Part shown: positions 10,297-19,977 of the stretch, in pieces
Layout of the letters: every line of letters begins with the position of its first letter
Numbering within the stretch: the first letter of the stretch is position 1
Source of the DNA: Streptomyces cathayae
Lineage (GTDB): Bacteria > Actinomycetota > Actinomycetes > Streptomycetales > Streptomycetaceae
NCBI RefSeq assembly: GCF_029760955.1
Contig: NZ_CP121682.1
Coordinates: forward strand, 3,534,001-3,598,000
Direction of reading: 5' to 3'
Length of the DNA: 64,000 nucleotides
The notes under the pieces: model-generated
The model's database searches: none
What the model saw: only the letters and a program-made list of their open reading frames with translations
What the model was told of the DNA's origin: nothing
Translations under genes and position numbers: made by a program

Positions 10297-10622
10297 GGCC
10301 AGAAACTTACCGCGCGTAGGCGAATGATGGGGCCCCGCCCCGTGAAAACAAAGCCACACCGGGGCTTTCACAGGACGTCAGGGAACTTCGCCGAACCGTG
10401 AATAGACCCGGCACGCGAATATGCAAGATCATTTTGCGGCGAGGGGCGGGTTACCGCTTTCCGGGAAGACCGACGAGATCCGCCGGGGAAATACCGGACG
10501 GGGGCACGGACCCCGCTCCCTTCCGGGCTTTCCGGGTCTTTTGGACCGTCCAGATCTTCCGGACCGTCCGGGTCCCCAGGGTCCGGGTCTCCCGGGCCAC
10601 GCCCGGGGCATACGCTGAACAT
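10297..10622. other. Divergent intergenic region upstream of folP
   Basis: This gap separates the coiled-coil protein gene from folP. The folP-proximal 120 bases contain degenerate direct repeats of a GGACCGTCC / GGGTCCGGG type (about 10540-10600), which could form alternative hairpins in a leader. No convincing open frame or RNA gene was seen. Confidence 0.4.
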
Positions 10623-11537
10623 ATGAGCAGCAGCAGCGGACAGCTCCACGTCGCGGGCCTTCCCCACTGGGACCGCTGCGCGGTCATGGGCGTGGTGAAC
10701 GTGACCCCCGACTCCTTCTCCGACGGTGGCCGCTGGTTCGACACGACGACCGCCGTCAAGCGCGGCCTCGACCTGGTCGCCCAGGGCGCCGACCTGATAG
10801 ACGTCGGCGGCGAGTCCACCCGCCCCGGCGCCACCCGCGTCGACGAGGCCGAGGAGCTCAAGCGCGTCATCCCCGTGATCCGCGGTCTCGCCTCCGAGGG
10901 CGTCACGATCTCCGTCGACACCATGCGCGCCTCGGTCGCCGAGCAGTCCCTCGTGGCCGGCGCCGCGCTCGTCAACGACGTGAGCGGCGGTCTCGCCGAC
11001 CCCGACATGCTCCGCGTCGTCGCCGCCTCCGGCGCCCCCTTCGTCGTCATGCACTGGCGCGGCCTGCTGGAGGGCGGCAACGTCAAGGGCGCGTACGACG
11101 ACATCGTCACCGAGGTCGTCGACGAGCTCCACGCGCGTGTGGCGGCGGTGCTGGAGAGCGGCGTCGCGGCCGACCGCGTGATCGTCGACCCCGGACTCGG
11201 CTTCTCCAAGAACACCGACCACGACCTCGCCCTCCTCGCCCGGCTCGACCGCCTGCGGGCACTCGGCCACCCGCTGCTCGTGGCCGCGTCCCGCAAGCGG
11301 TTCCTCGGCCGGGTCCTGGCCGGACCCGGCGGCACGCCCCCGCCCGCCCGGGAACGGGACGCGGCCACCGCCGCCGTCTCCGCCCTCGCCGCACAGGGCG
11401 GCGCCTGGGCGGTCCGCGTGCACGAGGTGCGCGCCACCGCGGACGCCGTACGGGTCGTACGCGCCGTCGAACAGGCGCGCACCCCGGACGGCACGCGCTC
11501 CGAACCCGCCCCGCACGGTGCGGAAGGAGCCCGGTGA
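10623..11537 (+). CDS. folP: Dihydropteroate synthase
   Basis: A 304-residue enzyme that condenses p-aminobenzoate with dihydropterin pyrophosphate in folate synthesis; it is the sulfonamide target. The TIM-barrel motifs are clear: VMGVVNVTPDSFSDGG (pyrophosphate loop), DVGGESTRPGATRV, VSVDTMRASVAE-type strand, NDVSGGLADPDM and AASRKRFLGRVL (substrate lysine and arginine). The C-terminal 30 residues are an additional Pro/Arg-rich tail. ATG at 10623 has no strong Shine-Dalgarno. Its stop overlaps the GTG of the NTF2-like gene, and folB and folK follow, so this is the head of a folate operon. Confidence 0.93.
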   Translation: MSSSSGQLHVAGLPHWDRCAVMGVVNVTPDSFSDGGRWFDTTTAVKRGLDLVAQGADLIDVGGESTRPGATRVDEAEELKRVIPVIRGLASEGVTISVDTMRASVAEQSLVAGAALVNDVSGGLADPDMLRVVAASGAPFVVMHWRGLLEGGNVKGAYDDIVTEVVDELHARVAAVLESGVAADRVIVDPGLGFSKNTDHDLALLARLDRLRALGHPLLVAASRKRFLGRVLAGPGGTPPPARERDAATAAVSALAAQGGAWAVRVHEVRATADAVRVVRAVEQARTPDGTRSEPAPHGAEGAR

Positions 11538-12055
11538 GCGCGCCTCACACCGACGTCGAGCAGGTCGAGGCCACCAACGCCGCCTTCTACGAGGCACTCG
11601 AGCAGGGTGACTTCGAGGAGGTGGCGTCGCTCTGGCTCACCCCGGCCGACCTGGGCGTCGACGAGACCTACCACGACCCGGCGGACGCCGGGGTGGTCTC
11701 CTGCGTGCACCCCGGCTGGCCGGTGCTCACCGGCCGCGGCGAGGTGCTCCGGTCGTACGCCCTGATCATGGCGAACACCGACTACATCCAGTTCTTCCTC
11801 ACCGACGTGCACGTCTCCGTCACCGGCGACACCGCCCTGGTGACCTGCACCGAGAACATCCTCAGCGGCGGTCCCGCGCCGAAGGCGGGCGAGGAGCTCG
11901 GCCCCCTGGTCGGCCAGCTGGTCGTCGCCACCAACATCTACCGGCGCACCCCGGCGGGCTGGAAGCTCTGGTCCCACCACGCCTCCCCCGTCCTCGCCGA
12001 GAACGGCGAGGACGAGCCCCCCGCCTCCCCCGACGACACCGACACCCCCACCTGA
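11534..12055 (+). CDS. SnoaL/NTF2-like fold protein in the folate operon
   Basis: A 173-residue protein with the nuclear transport factor 2-like cone fold. The pattern TNAAFYEALEQGDFEEVASLW is the N-terminal helical pair, CVHPGWPVLTGRGEVLRSYA the pocket entrance, and VTCTENILSGG with ATNIYRRTPAGWKLWSHHAS the final strands. The family covers small-molecule-binding proteins and some isomerases or cyclases. GTG at 11534 overlaps the folP stop (GTGA), so expression is coupled to folate synthesis. A pterin-related role is possible but not shown. Confidence 0.75.
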   Translation: MSAPHTDVEQVEATNAAFYEALEQGDFEEVASLWLTPADLGVDETYHDPADAGVVSCVHPGWPVLTGRGEVLRSYALIMANTDYIQFFLTDVHVSVTGDTALVTCTENILSGGPAPKAGEELGPLVGQLVVATNIYRRTPAGWKLWSHHASPVLAENGEDEPPASPDDTDTPT

Positions 12056-12245
12056 GACCCGCCCGGGGGGAAACGCGGGGTGAATCCTCCCGTGCCGGTC
12101 CGGACCGACGCCCCCTCGGGGCCGGTGCTGTCGGTGCCCGCGGGTAGATTCGACCGCGGCAACCGAGGCAGGGGTGCCACCCGGACGGCACCGACCGGCC
12201 GGACGGCTGACCGACCAGTTGAACGACTGACAGGAGTGGATTCGT

Positions 12246-12605
12246 GTGGATCGTGTCGCGCTGCACGGCCTGAAGGCCCGTGGACACCACGGGGTGTTCC
12301 CCAAGGAACGCGAGGAGGGCCAGACCTTCGTCGTCGACCTCGTCCTCGGCCTGGACACCCGGCCGGCCGCGACCGACGACGACCTGACGCGGACCGTGCA
12401 CTACGGAATCGTGGCGGAGGAGGTCGTGGCGGTCGTCGAGGGCGAACCGGTGAACCTCATCGAGACGCTCGCCGAGCGCATCGCCCGGGTCTGCCTCGAG
12501 CACGCCGTGGTCCAGGAGGTCGAGGTCCGCGTCCACAAGCCGGACGCGCCGATCACCGTACCCTTCGACGACGTGACCGTCACCATCACCCGGAGCCGCG
12601 TATGA
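12246..12605 (+). CDS. folB: Dihydroneopterin aldolase
   Basis: A 119-residue enzyme that converts dihydroneopterin to 6-hydroxymethyldihydropterin. It shows the FolB pattern: VALHGLKARGHHGVFPKERE at the N-terminus, TFVVDLVLGLDTRPAA, TVHYGIVAEEVVAVV, the catalytic-region segment NLIETLAERIARVCL, and VRVHKPDAPI near the end. Length is normal for the family. GTG at 12246 is preceded by CAGGAG at good spacing. Its TGA overlaps the folK ATG by the ATGA arrangement. Confidence 0.93.
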   Translation: MDRVALHGLKARGHHGVFPKEREEGQTFVVDLVLGLDTRPAATDDDLTRTVHYGIVAEEVVAVVEGEPVNLIETLAERIARVCLEHAVVQEVEVRVHKPDAPITVPFDDVTVTITRSRV

Positions 12606-13213
12606 CCAGGCCTTCCGCCCAGGGCCACACCGACCCGACCGTTCAGCCGGTCCCCGCCTCCGTGACGGAGCGGGTCGACGCCGCCGACAGCACCCTGCAG
12701 AACCCGAAGCGGGCCGTGGTCGCCCTCGGCGCCAACCTCGGCAACCGGCTGGAGACCCTCCAAGGGGCCGTCGACGCCCTGGAGGACACCCCGGGCATCC
12801 GTGTCAGAGCGGTGTCCCCCGTGTACGAGACGGAGCCGTGGGGCGTCGAGCCCGGCAGCCAGCCCTCGTACTTCAACGCGGTGGTGGTCCTGCAGACCAC
12901 CCTCCCCCCGTCCTCCCTGCTGGAGCGGGCGCACGCGGTCGAGGAGGCCTTCCACCGGGTCCGCGACGAGCGCTGGGGCCCGCGCACCCTGGACGTGGAC
13001 ATCGTCGCCTACGCGGACCTCCTGTCCGACGACCCGCGGCTGACCCTTCCCCATCCCCGCGCCCACGAGCGCGCCTTCGTCCTGGCCCCCTGGCACGACG
13101 TCGACCCCGAGGCCGTTCTCCCCGGACGCGGCCCGGTCGCCGCCCTGCTGGGCGCGGTCGGCCGAGAAGGCGTCCTGTCCCGGGCCGACCTGGAACTCCG
13201 GCTGCCCGAATAG
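12602..13213 (+). CDS. folK: 2-amino-4-hydroxy-6-hydroxymethyldihydropteridine diphosphokinase (HPPK)
   Basis: A 203-residue kinase that pyrophosphorylates hydroxymethyldihydropterin, the FolP substrate. Conserved elements are VVALGANLGNRLETLQGAVD, SPVYETEPWGVE, YFNAVVVLQT and the ATP/Mg site RWGPRTLDVDIVAYADLL with two aspartates, then LPHPRAHERAFVLAP. The first 35 residues are a non-conserved extension not seen in short HPPKs. ATG at 12602 overlaps the folB stop. With folP and folB it supplies three consecutive folate steps. Confidence 0.92.
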   Translation: MTRPSAQGHTDPTVQPVPASVTERVDAADSTLQNPKRAVVALGANLGNRLETLQGAVDALEDTPGIRVRAVSPVYETEPWGVEPGSQPSYFNAVVVLQTTLPPSSLLERAHAVEEAFHRVRDERWGPRTLDVDIVAYADLLSDDPRLTLPHPRAHERAFVLAPWHDVDPEAVLPGRGPVAALLGAVGREGVLSRADLELRLPE

Positions 13214-13266
13214 CCGTTAAGGTCGACACGACCGCATTCCGGGGCACCGGGAACCGAAGGGACACC

Positions 13267-13758
13267 GTGAGAGAGCTGCGCATCAGGGTGCTGGCCGGCG
13301 TCTTCGTCGTGGCCGGGATCCTGTCCTGGGCCGTCGCCCGCCTCTGGAACTCCCTCGGCACGCTGCCGAGCGTCCCGGTGGCCGCGCCCATCGTCCTCGC
13401 CCTGATCGCCGTGGTCCTCACGGCCACGGCGCTCTCTCTCCGCGCCCGCCTCAAGGCCCAGCGCGAGCGCCGTCCCGAAGCCAAGGGCGTCGACCCCATG
13501 ATGGCGGCCCGCGCGGTCGTCTTCGGCCAGGCCAGCGCCCTGGTCGCCGCCCTGGTCGCCGGGATGTACGGCGGCACCGGCGTCTTCCTCCTGGGAGCCC
13601 TCGACATTCCGGCCCGCCGCGACCAGGCCATCTACGCCGGCGCCTCGGTCCTGGCGGGGATCGCCGTCATAGCGGCCGCCATCTTCCTGGAGCGGGTCTG
13701 CAAGCTCCCGGAGGACGACGACGACCACAACGGCAGGGGCACGGCCCCGGCGGCCTGA
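13267..13758 (+). CDS. DUF3180 membrane protein
   Basis: A 163-residue membrane protein with four predicted transmembrane helices (about residues 8-26, 38-58, 80-110 and 123-145) and an acidic, hydrophilic C-terminus (EDDDDHNGRG). It matches the actinobacterial DUF3180 family, which is regularly found just downstream of folK; its role is unknown. GTG at 13267 was chosen because the first helix follows directly. It ends the folate operon, followed by a perfect 16-bp stem terminator. Confidence 0.75.
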   Translation: MRELRIRVLAGVFVVAGILSWAVARLWNSLGTLPSVPVAAPIVLALIAVVLTATALSLRARLKAQRERRPEAKGVDPMMAARAVVFGQASALVAALVAGMYGGTGVFLLGALDIPARRDQAIYAGASVLAGIAVIAAAIFLERVCKLPEDDDDHNGRGTAPAA

Positions 13759-13772
13759 GACGCGTTCCGGAG

Positions 13773-13806
13773 AACGGCCCCGGCCCCCCAGGGGGCCGGG
13801 GCCGTT
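13773..13806. terminator. Bidirectional terminator between DUF3180 gene and folE
   Basis: A perfect 16-bp stem, AACGGCCCCGGCCCCC paired with its complement at 13791-13806, with a 2-base loop. It lies between convergent genes and should stop transcription from both sides. There is no U-tract, as is usual in high-GC actinomycetes. Confidence 0.75.
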
Positions 13807-13829
13807 CCCGCGCGGGCGCCCCGCCCCGG

Positions 13830-14435
13830 TCAGCGCGCCATGATCAGGCTCATCGCCTCGTTGCGCGTCGCCGCGTCCCGCAGCTGGCCGCGCACGGCCG
13901 AGGTGAGGGTCTTCGCGCCGGGCTTGCGGATGCCCCGCATCGACATGCACATGTGCTCGCACTCCACGACCACGATCACTCCGCGCGGCTCCAGGATCTT
14001 CATCAGGGAGTCCGCGATCTGAGTGGTGAGCCGTTCCTGCACCTGCGGCCGCCGGGCGTAGACGTCCACGAGCCGGGCCAGCTTCGACAACCCCGTGATC
14101 TTGCCGCTGGTGGCCGGGATGTAGCCGACGTGGGCCACACCGCGGAACGGCACCAGATGGTGCTCACACGTCGAGTACACCTCGATGTCCTTCACGAGCA
14201 CCATCTCGTCGTGCCCGAGGTCGAACGTGGTCGTCAGCACGTCCTCGGGCTTCTGCCACAGGCCGGCGAATATCTCCTTGTACGCCCGTGCCACCCGAGC
14301 CGGGGTCTCCTGCAGCCCCTCCCGGTCGGGGTCCTCACCGACCGCGATCAGCAGCTCGCGTACGGCGTTCTCGGCTCGCTTCTCGTCGAACTCGCCGAAG
14401 GTGAAATCGCCGTCCAGCGTCACGGGGTCGGTCAT
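13830..14435 (-). CDS. folE: GTP cyclohydrolase I
   Basis: A 201-residue enzyme that converts GTP to dihydroneopterin triphosphate, the first committed folate step. It shows [20 protein letters not shown], with zinc-ligand Cys and His and the catalytic region, [20 protein letters not shown], and [19 protein letters not shown] with the second zinc Cys. The length equals the usual prokaryotic type IA enzyme. ATG at 14435 matches the known start. It lies downstream of ftsH on the same strand but a terminator intervenes, so it probably has its own promoter. Confidence 0.95.
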   Translation of the reverse strand: MTDPVTLDGDFTFGEFDEKRAENAVRELLIAVGEDPDREGLQETPARVARAYKEIFAGLWQKPEDVLTTTFDLGHDEMVLVKDIEVYSTCEHHLVPFRGVAHVGYIPATSGKITGLSKLARLVDVYARRPQVQERLTTQIADSLMKILEPRGVIVVVECEHMCMSMRGIRKPGAKTLTSAVRGQLRDAATRNEAMSLIMAR

Positions 14436-14499
14436 GTGGTGCCTCGTTCCTGTGCCTGCGCGCGTCAGGGGTACGCGTCTCGACTGCGGATACACAAAA

Positions 14500-14535
14500 G
14501 CCGCGCCCCCCAGGCTAGAACCTGGGGGGCGCGGC
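14500..14535 (-). terminator. Rho-independent terminator after ftsH
   Basis: A perfect 15-bp stem, GCCGCGCCCCCCAGG with its complement at 14521-14535, a 6-base loop, and on the minus strand the stem is followed by TTTTGTG. It lies between the ftsH stop and the folE start. Confidence 0.85.
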
Positions 14536-14571
14536 GTTCATTCCGGGCCCGGGGGCCGCCGGGAGAGCCGG

Positions 14572-16611
14572 TCAGCTCTCGGGGCGGTCCTCCGGGGTCC
14601 GCTCGGGCGCCGGCGCGGGTTCCGCGGCGGTGCTCTTCACGGTGGAGATGGCCGGCGTCACGCCGTTCGCCCCGTTCGTCAGTGCCAGCTCCTTGGGGGA
14701 GAGCACCGGCGGACGGGTGGACGGCGTACGGCGGGAGGAACCGGTCCAGGCGGGCCGGGGCGGGCGCTTGACGATCGGCGCGAAGATCTCGGCGATCTCC
14801 TCCTTGCCCAGCGTCTCCCGCTCCAGGAGCGCGAGGACCAGGTTGTCGAGCACGTCCCGGTTCTCGACCAGCATCTCCCACGCCTCGTTGTGCGCGGTCT
14901 CGATGAGCTTCTTGACCTCTTCGTCGACCAGCGCGGCGATCTCTTCCGAGTAGTCGCGCTGGTGAGCCATCTCACGTCCGAGGAACGGCTCGGAGTTGTC
15001 TCCGCCGAACTTGATCGCGCCGAGACGCTCGGTCATGCCGTACTGCGTGACCATCGCGCGGGCCAGACCGGTGGCCTTCTCGATGTCGTTGGCCGCACCG
15101 GTCGTCGGGTCGTGGAAGACGAGCTCCTCGGCCGCCCGGCCGCCCAGCATGTAGGCCAGCTGGTCCAGCATCTCGTTGCGCGTGGTCGAGTACTTGTCCT
15201 CGTCCGGCAGCACCATCGTGTAGCCGAGGGCACGGCCCCTCGACAGGATCGTGATCTTGTGGACGGGGTCGGCGTTCGGGGAGGCCGCCGCGACCAGGGC
15301 GTGTCCGCCCTCGTGGTACGCGGTGATCTTCTTCTCCTTGTCCGACATGATCCGGCTCCGCTTCTGCGGGCCCGCGACCACACGGTCGATCGCCTCGTCC
15401 AGCATGTGGTTGTCGACCAGCTTCTGATCGCTGCGCGCGGTCAGCAGCGCGGCCTCGTTCAGCACGTTGGCCAGGTCGGCACCGGTCATGCCGGGGGTGC
15501 GCCGGGCGACGGCCGCCAGGTCGACGTCCGGGGCGACCGGCTTGCCCTTCTGGTGGACCTTGAGGATCTCCAGCCGGCCCTGCATGTCCGGGCGGTCGAC
15601 CGCGATCTGGCGGTCGAAACGGCCGGGCCGCAGAAGGGCCGGGTCGAGGATGTCGGGCCGGTTCGTCGCGGCGATGAGGATCACACCGCCCTTGACGTCG
15701 AAGCCGTCCATCTCGACGAGGAGCTGGTTCAGGGTCTGCTCGCGCTCGTCGTGACCACCGCCGAGGCCGGCGCCGCGGTGGCGGCCGACCGCGTCGATCT
15801 CGTCGACGAAGACGATCGCCGGGGCGTTGGCCTTGGCCTGCTCGAACAGGTCACGGACCCGGGAGGCACCGACACCGACGAACATCTCGACGAAGTCGGA
15901 ACCGGAGATCGAGTAGAAGGGGACCCCGGCCTCGCCCGCGACGGCACGCGCGAGCAGGGTCTTGCCGGTTCCGGGCGGGCCGTACAGCAGCACGCCCTTG
16001 GGGATCTTCGCCCCGACGGCCTGGAACTTCGCCGGCTCCTGCAGGAACTCCTTGATCTCGTGGAGTTCCTCGACCGCCTCGTCCGAGCCCGCGACGTCGG
16101 CGAACGTCGTCTTCGGGGTGTCCTTGGTGATGAGCTTCGCCTTGGACTTGCCGAACTGCATGACGCGGGAGCCGCCGCCCTGCATCTGGTTCATCAGGAA
16201 CAGGAAGACCACGACGATGAGGACGAAGGGCAGCAGCGACAGCAGAATGCTGACGAACGGGTTCTGCTTGGACGGCGAAACCGTGTAGCCGTCCGGGATC
16301 TGCTTGTTCTGGTACTTGTCCTGCAGCGTGTTGGCGATGGTGACGCCCTGGTCACCGATGTAGCTCGCCTGGATCTTCGAGCTGTCCTCGATCTTCTCAC
16401 CGGACTTGAGCTCGACCTTGATGATCTGCTCGTCGCCGGTGGTCAGCTTGGCCGACTCGACTTTGTTCTGGTTGATCGCCTGGACCACCTGGCCGGTGTC
16501 CACCGTCTTGTAGCCGCCGGACGAGCCGACGACCTGCATCAACACGACCACGGCGAGGACGGCCAGCACGATCCACATGACCGGCCCACGGAAGTATCGC
16601 TTCACGTCCAT
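14572..16611 (-). CDS. ftsH: ATP-dependent zinc metalloprotease FtsH
   Basis: A 679-residue membrane AAA+ protease. Transmembrane helices lie at about residues 11-28 and 121-140, flanking an extracytoplasmic domain. The AAA domain has Walker A GPPGTGKT (211-218), Walker [12 protein letters not shown] (267-275) and the second region of homology near LLRPGRFDR. The zinc protease site is HEGGH (433-437). The tail after about residue 620 is Pro/Thr/Ala-rich and non-conserved. FtsH degrades membrane and soluble regulatory proteins. I chose the ATG at 16611 because [10 protein letters not shown] is the conserved family start. An ATG at 16647 would add 12 residues, and neither has an ideally spaced Shine-Dalgarno. 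Confidence 0.93.
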   Translation of the reverse strand: MDVKRYFRGPVMWIVLAVLAVVVLMQVVGSSGGYKTVDTGQVVQAINQNKVESAKLTTGDEQIIKVELKSGEKIEDSSKIQASYIGDQGVTIANTLQDKYQNKQIPDGYTVSPSKQNPFVSILLSLLPFVLIVVVFLFLMNQMQGGGSRVMQFGKSKAKLITKDTPKTTFADVAGSDEAVEELHEIKEFLQEPAKFQAVGAKIPKGVLLYGPPGTGKTLLARAVAGEAGVPFYSISGSDFVEMFVGVGASRVRDLFEQAKANAPAIVFVDEIDAVGRHRGAGLGGGHDEREQTLNQLLVEMDGFDVKGGVILIAATNRPDILDPALLRPGRFDRQIAVDRPDMQGRLEILKVHQKGKPVAPDVDLAAVARRTPGMTGADLANVLNEAALLTARSDQKLVDNHMLDEAIDRVVAGPQKRSRIMSDKEKKITAYHEGGHALVAAASPNADPVHKITILSRGRALGYTMVLPDEDKYSTTRNEMLDQLAYMLGGRAAEELVFHDPTTGAANDIEKATGLARAMVTQYGMTERLGAIKFGGDNSEPFLGREMAHQRDYSEEIAALVDEEVKKLIETAHNEAWEMLVENRDVLDNLVLALLERETLGKEEIAEIFAPIVKRPPRPAWTGSSRRTPSTRPPVLSPKELALTNGANGVTPAISTVKSTAAEPAPAPERTPEDRPES

Positions 16612-16799
16612 CCATACGGAGCGGTGCCGCCCCGTCCCTCCTGCCATAGTGAGTTTGATAAAGACTGTTCTTCGGACGGTACCCCAGCATCACCCGCCGA
16701 AGCGGCGTGAGACTGCCGACAATCGCGTCCACGCATGCTCCAACGGAGCGGAACCCGCCGGGGTTCCCGATCTGCATACGGCGTTCCGGGCCGGGTGAC

Positions 16800-17363
16800 T
16801 CAGCCGCCGTAGACGTGAGGCGCGAGCGTACCGACGAACGGGAGGTTGCGGTACTTCTCGGCGTAGTCGAGGCCGTATCCGACGACGAACTCGTTGGGAA
16901 TGTCGAAACCGACCCATTCCACGTCGATGTTGACCTTGGCGGCCTCGGGCTTGCGCAGCAGCGTGCACACCTTGAGGGAGGCGGGCTCGCGCGAGCCGAG
17001 GTTCGAGATCAGCCACGACAGGGTCAGGCCGGAGTCGATGATGTCCTCGACGACCAGGACGTGCTTGCCCTTGATGTCGGTGTCGAGGTCCTTGAGGATC
17101 CGCACCACACCGGAGGACTGGGTGCCCGCCCCGTACGAGGATACGGCCATCCAGTCCATGGTGACGGGGGTGGACAGCGCTCGGGCGAGGTCGGCCATGA
17201 CCATCACGGCGCCCTTGAGAACTCCGACGATCAGCAGTTCCTTGCCCGCGTACTCCGCGTCGATCTTCGCGGCCAGCTCAGCCAGCTTGGCGTCGATCTC
17301 TTCCTTGCTGATGAGCACCTTCTCGAGGTCGGCACCCATGTCTTTCGCGTCCACCCGCATCAC
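16800..17363 (-). CDS. hpt: Hypoxanthine phosphoribosyltransferase
   Basis: A 187-residue purine salvage enzyme that makes IMP or GMP from hypoxanthine or guanine plus PRPP. It shows [20 protein letters not shown], the flexible-loop segment [11 protein letters not shown], the PRPP-binding motif [14 protein letters not shown], and the base-binding end [20 protein letters not shown]. The frame starts GTG-ATG, so the true first codon may be 17363 or 17360. It follows tilS by 58 bp and precedes ftsH, the conserved tilS-hpt-ftsH order of Gram-positive bacteria. Confidence 0.95.
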   Translation of the reverse strand: MMRVDAKDMGADLEKVLISKEEIDAKLAELAAKIDAEYAGKELLIVGVLKGAVMVMADLARALSTPVTMDWMAVSSYGAGTQSSGVVRILKDLDTDIKGKHVLVVEDIIDSGLTLSWLISNLGSREPASLKVCTLLRKPEAAKVNIDVEWVGFDIPNEFVVGYGLDYAEKYRNLPFVGTLAPHVYGG

Positions 17364-17421
17364 TTTCGGTCGTCCCAGCGGCTGTCCCGTACCGTCCGCG
17401 GCGTTGCCGGGGGTACGTTTT

Positions 17422-18492
17422 TCAGCCTTGCCGAATCACCAGTCTGCCACCCTGGCGGCGGGCGACGACCCGGCCGGGCAGATTGATGGCCCCCTGACCG
17501 CGCCAACCGGTGATCAGCCGGTCGACCTCCTCGATGTGCCGGGCGAACAGCGAACCGGCCGGGGCTCCCGCGTCGATGGCGGCCCGGCGCAGCACACGGC
17601 GGCGCACGGCGGGCGGGAGGGCGTGGAGCCCGGCGCATTCCAGGCGGCCGTCCGCGTCGCGGACGCCGGCCTCGGCCCGGCCGGCCCAGGCGTCGAGTGC
17701 GTCGGCGTCGTCGCGGGAGAGCTGGGCCGTCCGGGCGAGCGCCTCGACGACGCCCTTGCCGAGCGCCTTCTCCAGGGCGGGCAGGCCCTCGTGACGCAGT
17801 CGGGAACGGGTGTAGGCGGGGTCGGTGTTGTGCGGGTCGTCCCAGACGGGGAGAGACTGGGCCAGGCAGGCCGTGCGGGCCGTCTGCCGGTCGAGCCGGA
17901 GGAACGGCCTGCGGTAACGGCCGGCGGCCCCCGAGACCGCGGCCATTCCTGACAGGGAACGGATGCCGGAGCCGCGGGCGAGGCCCAGCAGGACGGTTTC
18001 CGCCTGGTCGTCGCGGGTGTGTCCGAGCAGGACGGCGGCGGCCCCGTGCCGTTCGGCCGCGGCGTCGAGGGCGGCGTAGCGGGCGTCGCGGGCGGCCGCC
18101 TCGGGTCCGCCTTCGCGGCCGACGGTGACGGCGACGGACTCGGCGGGTGCGAGGCCCAGTTCGCGCAGGCGCAGGATCACTTCGGCGGCGCGCAGATCGG
18201 AGCCGGCCTGGAGGCCGTGGTCGACGGTGACGCCGCCGGCCCGCAGGCCCAGCCGCGGGGCCTCGAAGGCGAGGGCGGAGGCGAGGGCCATGGAGTCGGC
18301 GCCGCCGGAGCAGGCCACGAGCACGAGGGGGGACGGCTCTCGGTTGTACGGGGGGGCGTACGCGGGGTCGTGCGGGGACCGGCCGGGGGTGCGGCCGGTT
18401 TCGTCGGGGGTTCGGCTGTGTTCGTCGAGGATGTCGTGGAGGACGCGGCGGACCGCCAGGCGTATCGCCGCGACCGCAGGATGGGGACCCAT
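17422..18492 (-). CDS. tilS: tRNA(Ile)-lysidine synthetase
   Basis: A 356-residue ATP pyrophosphatase-type enzyme that converts cytidine-34 of tRNA-Ile(CAU) to lysidine, allowing AUA decoding. The PP-loop SGGADS is at residues 62-67. Other conserved parts are [33 protein letters not shown](R)LDRQT and [21 protein letters not shown] non-conserved Pro/Arg-rich insert lies at about 25-50. There is no large C-terminal domain, which is normal for the short actinobacterial form. The ATG at 18492 is followed directly by a conserved helix. It is first in the tilS-hpt-ftsH run. Confidence 0.9.
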   Translation of the reverse strand: MGPHPAVAAIRLAVRRVLHDILDEHSRTPDETGRTPGRSPHDPAYAPPYNREPSPLVLVACSGGADSMALASALAFEAPRLGLRAGGVTVDHGLQAGSDLRAAEVILRLRELGLAPAESVAVTVGREGGPEAAARDARYAALDAAAERHGAAAVLLGHTRDDQAETVLLGLARGSGIRSLSGMAAVSGAAGRYRRPFLRLDRQTARTACLAQSLPVWDDPHNTDPAYTRSRLRHEGLPALEKALGKGVVEALARTAQLSRDDADALDAWAGRAEAGVRDADGRLECAGLHALPPAVRRRVLRRAAIDAGAPAGSLFARHIEEVDRLITGWRGQGAINLPGRVVARRQGGRLVIRQG

Positions 18493-18749
18493 GTCCGGTT
18501 CCCTTCATGAAGTTGTCAGAGGGCGTGGGCTCGAGTCGGTCACTCAGAGTGTGTAGATGGTGACAGAGTCGGGCCGTTACCCGAGCATTGCACGCCTACT
18601 CTTCGCTCACGGTCCCTCGGACGGGTGATTACCGGGTCATCCGCCTGCCGTCGGCCGGATCGGCTCCCTGGCGGACGCGCGCCGACTGCACGAGGAGGGA
18701 CGCGCGCCTGCCTCGCGCCGGGCGCGCGCCGGGTCCACGACCGCCGGGT

Positions 18750-19907
18750 TCACGATTCGGGTTTGCGGTGCACGCGCGTGATCCATTCCGCCGGTTTGGC
18801 GATCTCCGCCTTGGTGGGGAGCGTGTTGGGCGAGGTCCACACCCGGTTGAAGCCGTCCATGCCGGCCTCGTCGACGACCGCGCGGACGAAGCGTTCGCCG
18901 TCGCGGTACTGACGGAGCTTGGCGTCCAGGCCGAGCAGTTTGCGCAGCGCCAGGTCCAGGCGGGAGGCGCCCTTCGCACGGCGCTGCTGGAACTTCTCGC
19001 GGATCTCGGCGACGCTCGGCACGACCTCGGGTCCGACGCCGTCCATCACGAAGTCGGCGTGCCCCTCCAGCAGGGACATCACCGCCGTGAGGCGGCCGAG
19101 GATCTCCCGCTGGGCGGGGGTCTGCACGAGTTCGACCAGGGAGCGTCCCTCGTCGGCCGCCTCGCCCTCCTCCCCCTCGGGGCGGCCTCCGGCGAAGGAC
19201 TGGACGGCCTGGCGGACGCGCTCCAGAACGGTCATCGGGTCGACGTCGGTCTCCGCCAGGAACGACTGGATCTCGCCCTCCAGGTGGTCCCGCAGCCAGG
19301 GCACGGCGGAGAACTGGGTGCGGTGCGTCTCCTCGTGCAGGCACACCCACAGCCGGAAGTCGTGCGGGTGCACGTCGAGTTCGCGTTCGACGTGGACGAT
19401 GTTGGGGGCGACGAGCAGCAGCCGGCCGCCGCCGTTCGGGGCGTCGGCGGGGCCGCCGGCCGGCAGGTCGCGGGTGGCGGGGGCGAAGGTCTCGTACTGG
19501 CCGAGGACGCGTGAGGCCAGGAAGGACAGCAGCATGCCCAGTTCGACGCCGGTGACCTTGCCGCCGACGGTGCCGAGGAGCGCCCCGCCGGGGGAACCGC
19601 CGCGCCGTTCCTGCATCTTGTCGAGCAGCGGTTTGAGGAGTTCGCGGAAACCGGCGACGTTGGCCCGCACCCAGCCCGGGCGGTCGACGACGAGGACCGG
19701 GGTGTCGTGGATCTCCTCGGTGCCCAGCCGGGTGAAGCCCCGGACGTGCTCCTCGGACGCCTTCGCGTGCCGGCGCAGTTCCGTGACGACGGCCCTGGCG
19801 TCGTCACGGCTCACATCGGGGCCCGGCCGCATGAGCCGGGTCGCGGTCGCGACCGCGAGATCCCAGTCGACCATCCCGGAAGAGGCAGCACCACCGAAAC
19901 TCGTCAT
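18750..19907 (-). CDS. Zincin-like metallopeptidase (DUF2342)
   Basis: A 385-residue protein of the DUF2342 family (annotated in databases as zinc-dependent metalloprotease or coenzyme F420 biosynthesis-associated). It has the HEETH zincin motif at residues 191-195 and a second metal-region segment SLLEGHADFVMDGVG about 90 residues later. The N-terminus SGMVDWDLAVATATRLMRPGP is also typical. There is no signal peptide or transmembrane helix, so it should be cytoplasmic. The substrate is unknown. It lies between dacB and tilS on the same strand, a conserved actinobacterial context. The F420 label comes from gene neighbourhoods elsewhere and has no support here. Confidence 0.85.
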   Translation of the reverse strand: MTSFGGAASSGMVDWDLAVATATRLMRPGPDVSRDDARAVVTELRRHAKASEEHVRGFTRLGTEEIHDTPVLVVDRPGWVRANVAGFRELLKPLLDKMQERRGGSPGGALLGTVGGKVTGVELGMLLSFLASRVLGQYETFAPATRDLPAGGPADAPNGGGRLLLVAPNIVHVERELDVHPHDFRLWVCLHEETHRTQFSAVPWLRDHLEGEIQSFLAETDVDPMTVLERVRQAVQSFAGGRPEGEEGEAADEGRSLVELVQTPAQREILGRLTAVMSLLEGHADFVMDGVGPEVVPSVAEIREKFQQRRAKGASRLDLALRKLLGLDAKLRQYRDGERFVRAVVDEAGMDGFNRVWTSPNTLPTKAEIAKPAEWITRVHRKPES

Positions 19908-19977
19908 GGTGCAACGGTACGTGAGTACGGCGGTGCGGGGCAGGGCGAAGAGGCGGCCGTCCCGGCCGCCCCGCGGG

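Noticed and set aside
14185..16710. An 841-codon frame opposite ftsH
   Set aside because: Antisense shadow of a highly conserved FtsH; the translation lacks recognisable features.
18493..18749. A small gene between tilS and the DUF2342 gene
   Set aside because: Frames are short, Arg-rich and without start signals; treated as intergenic.
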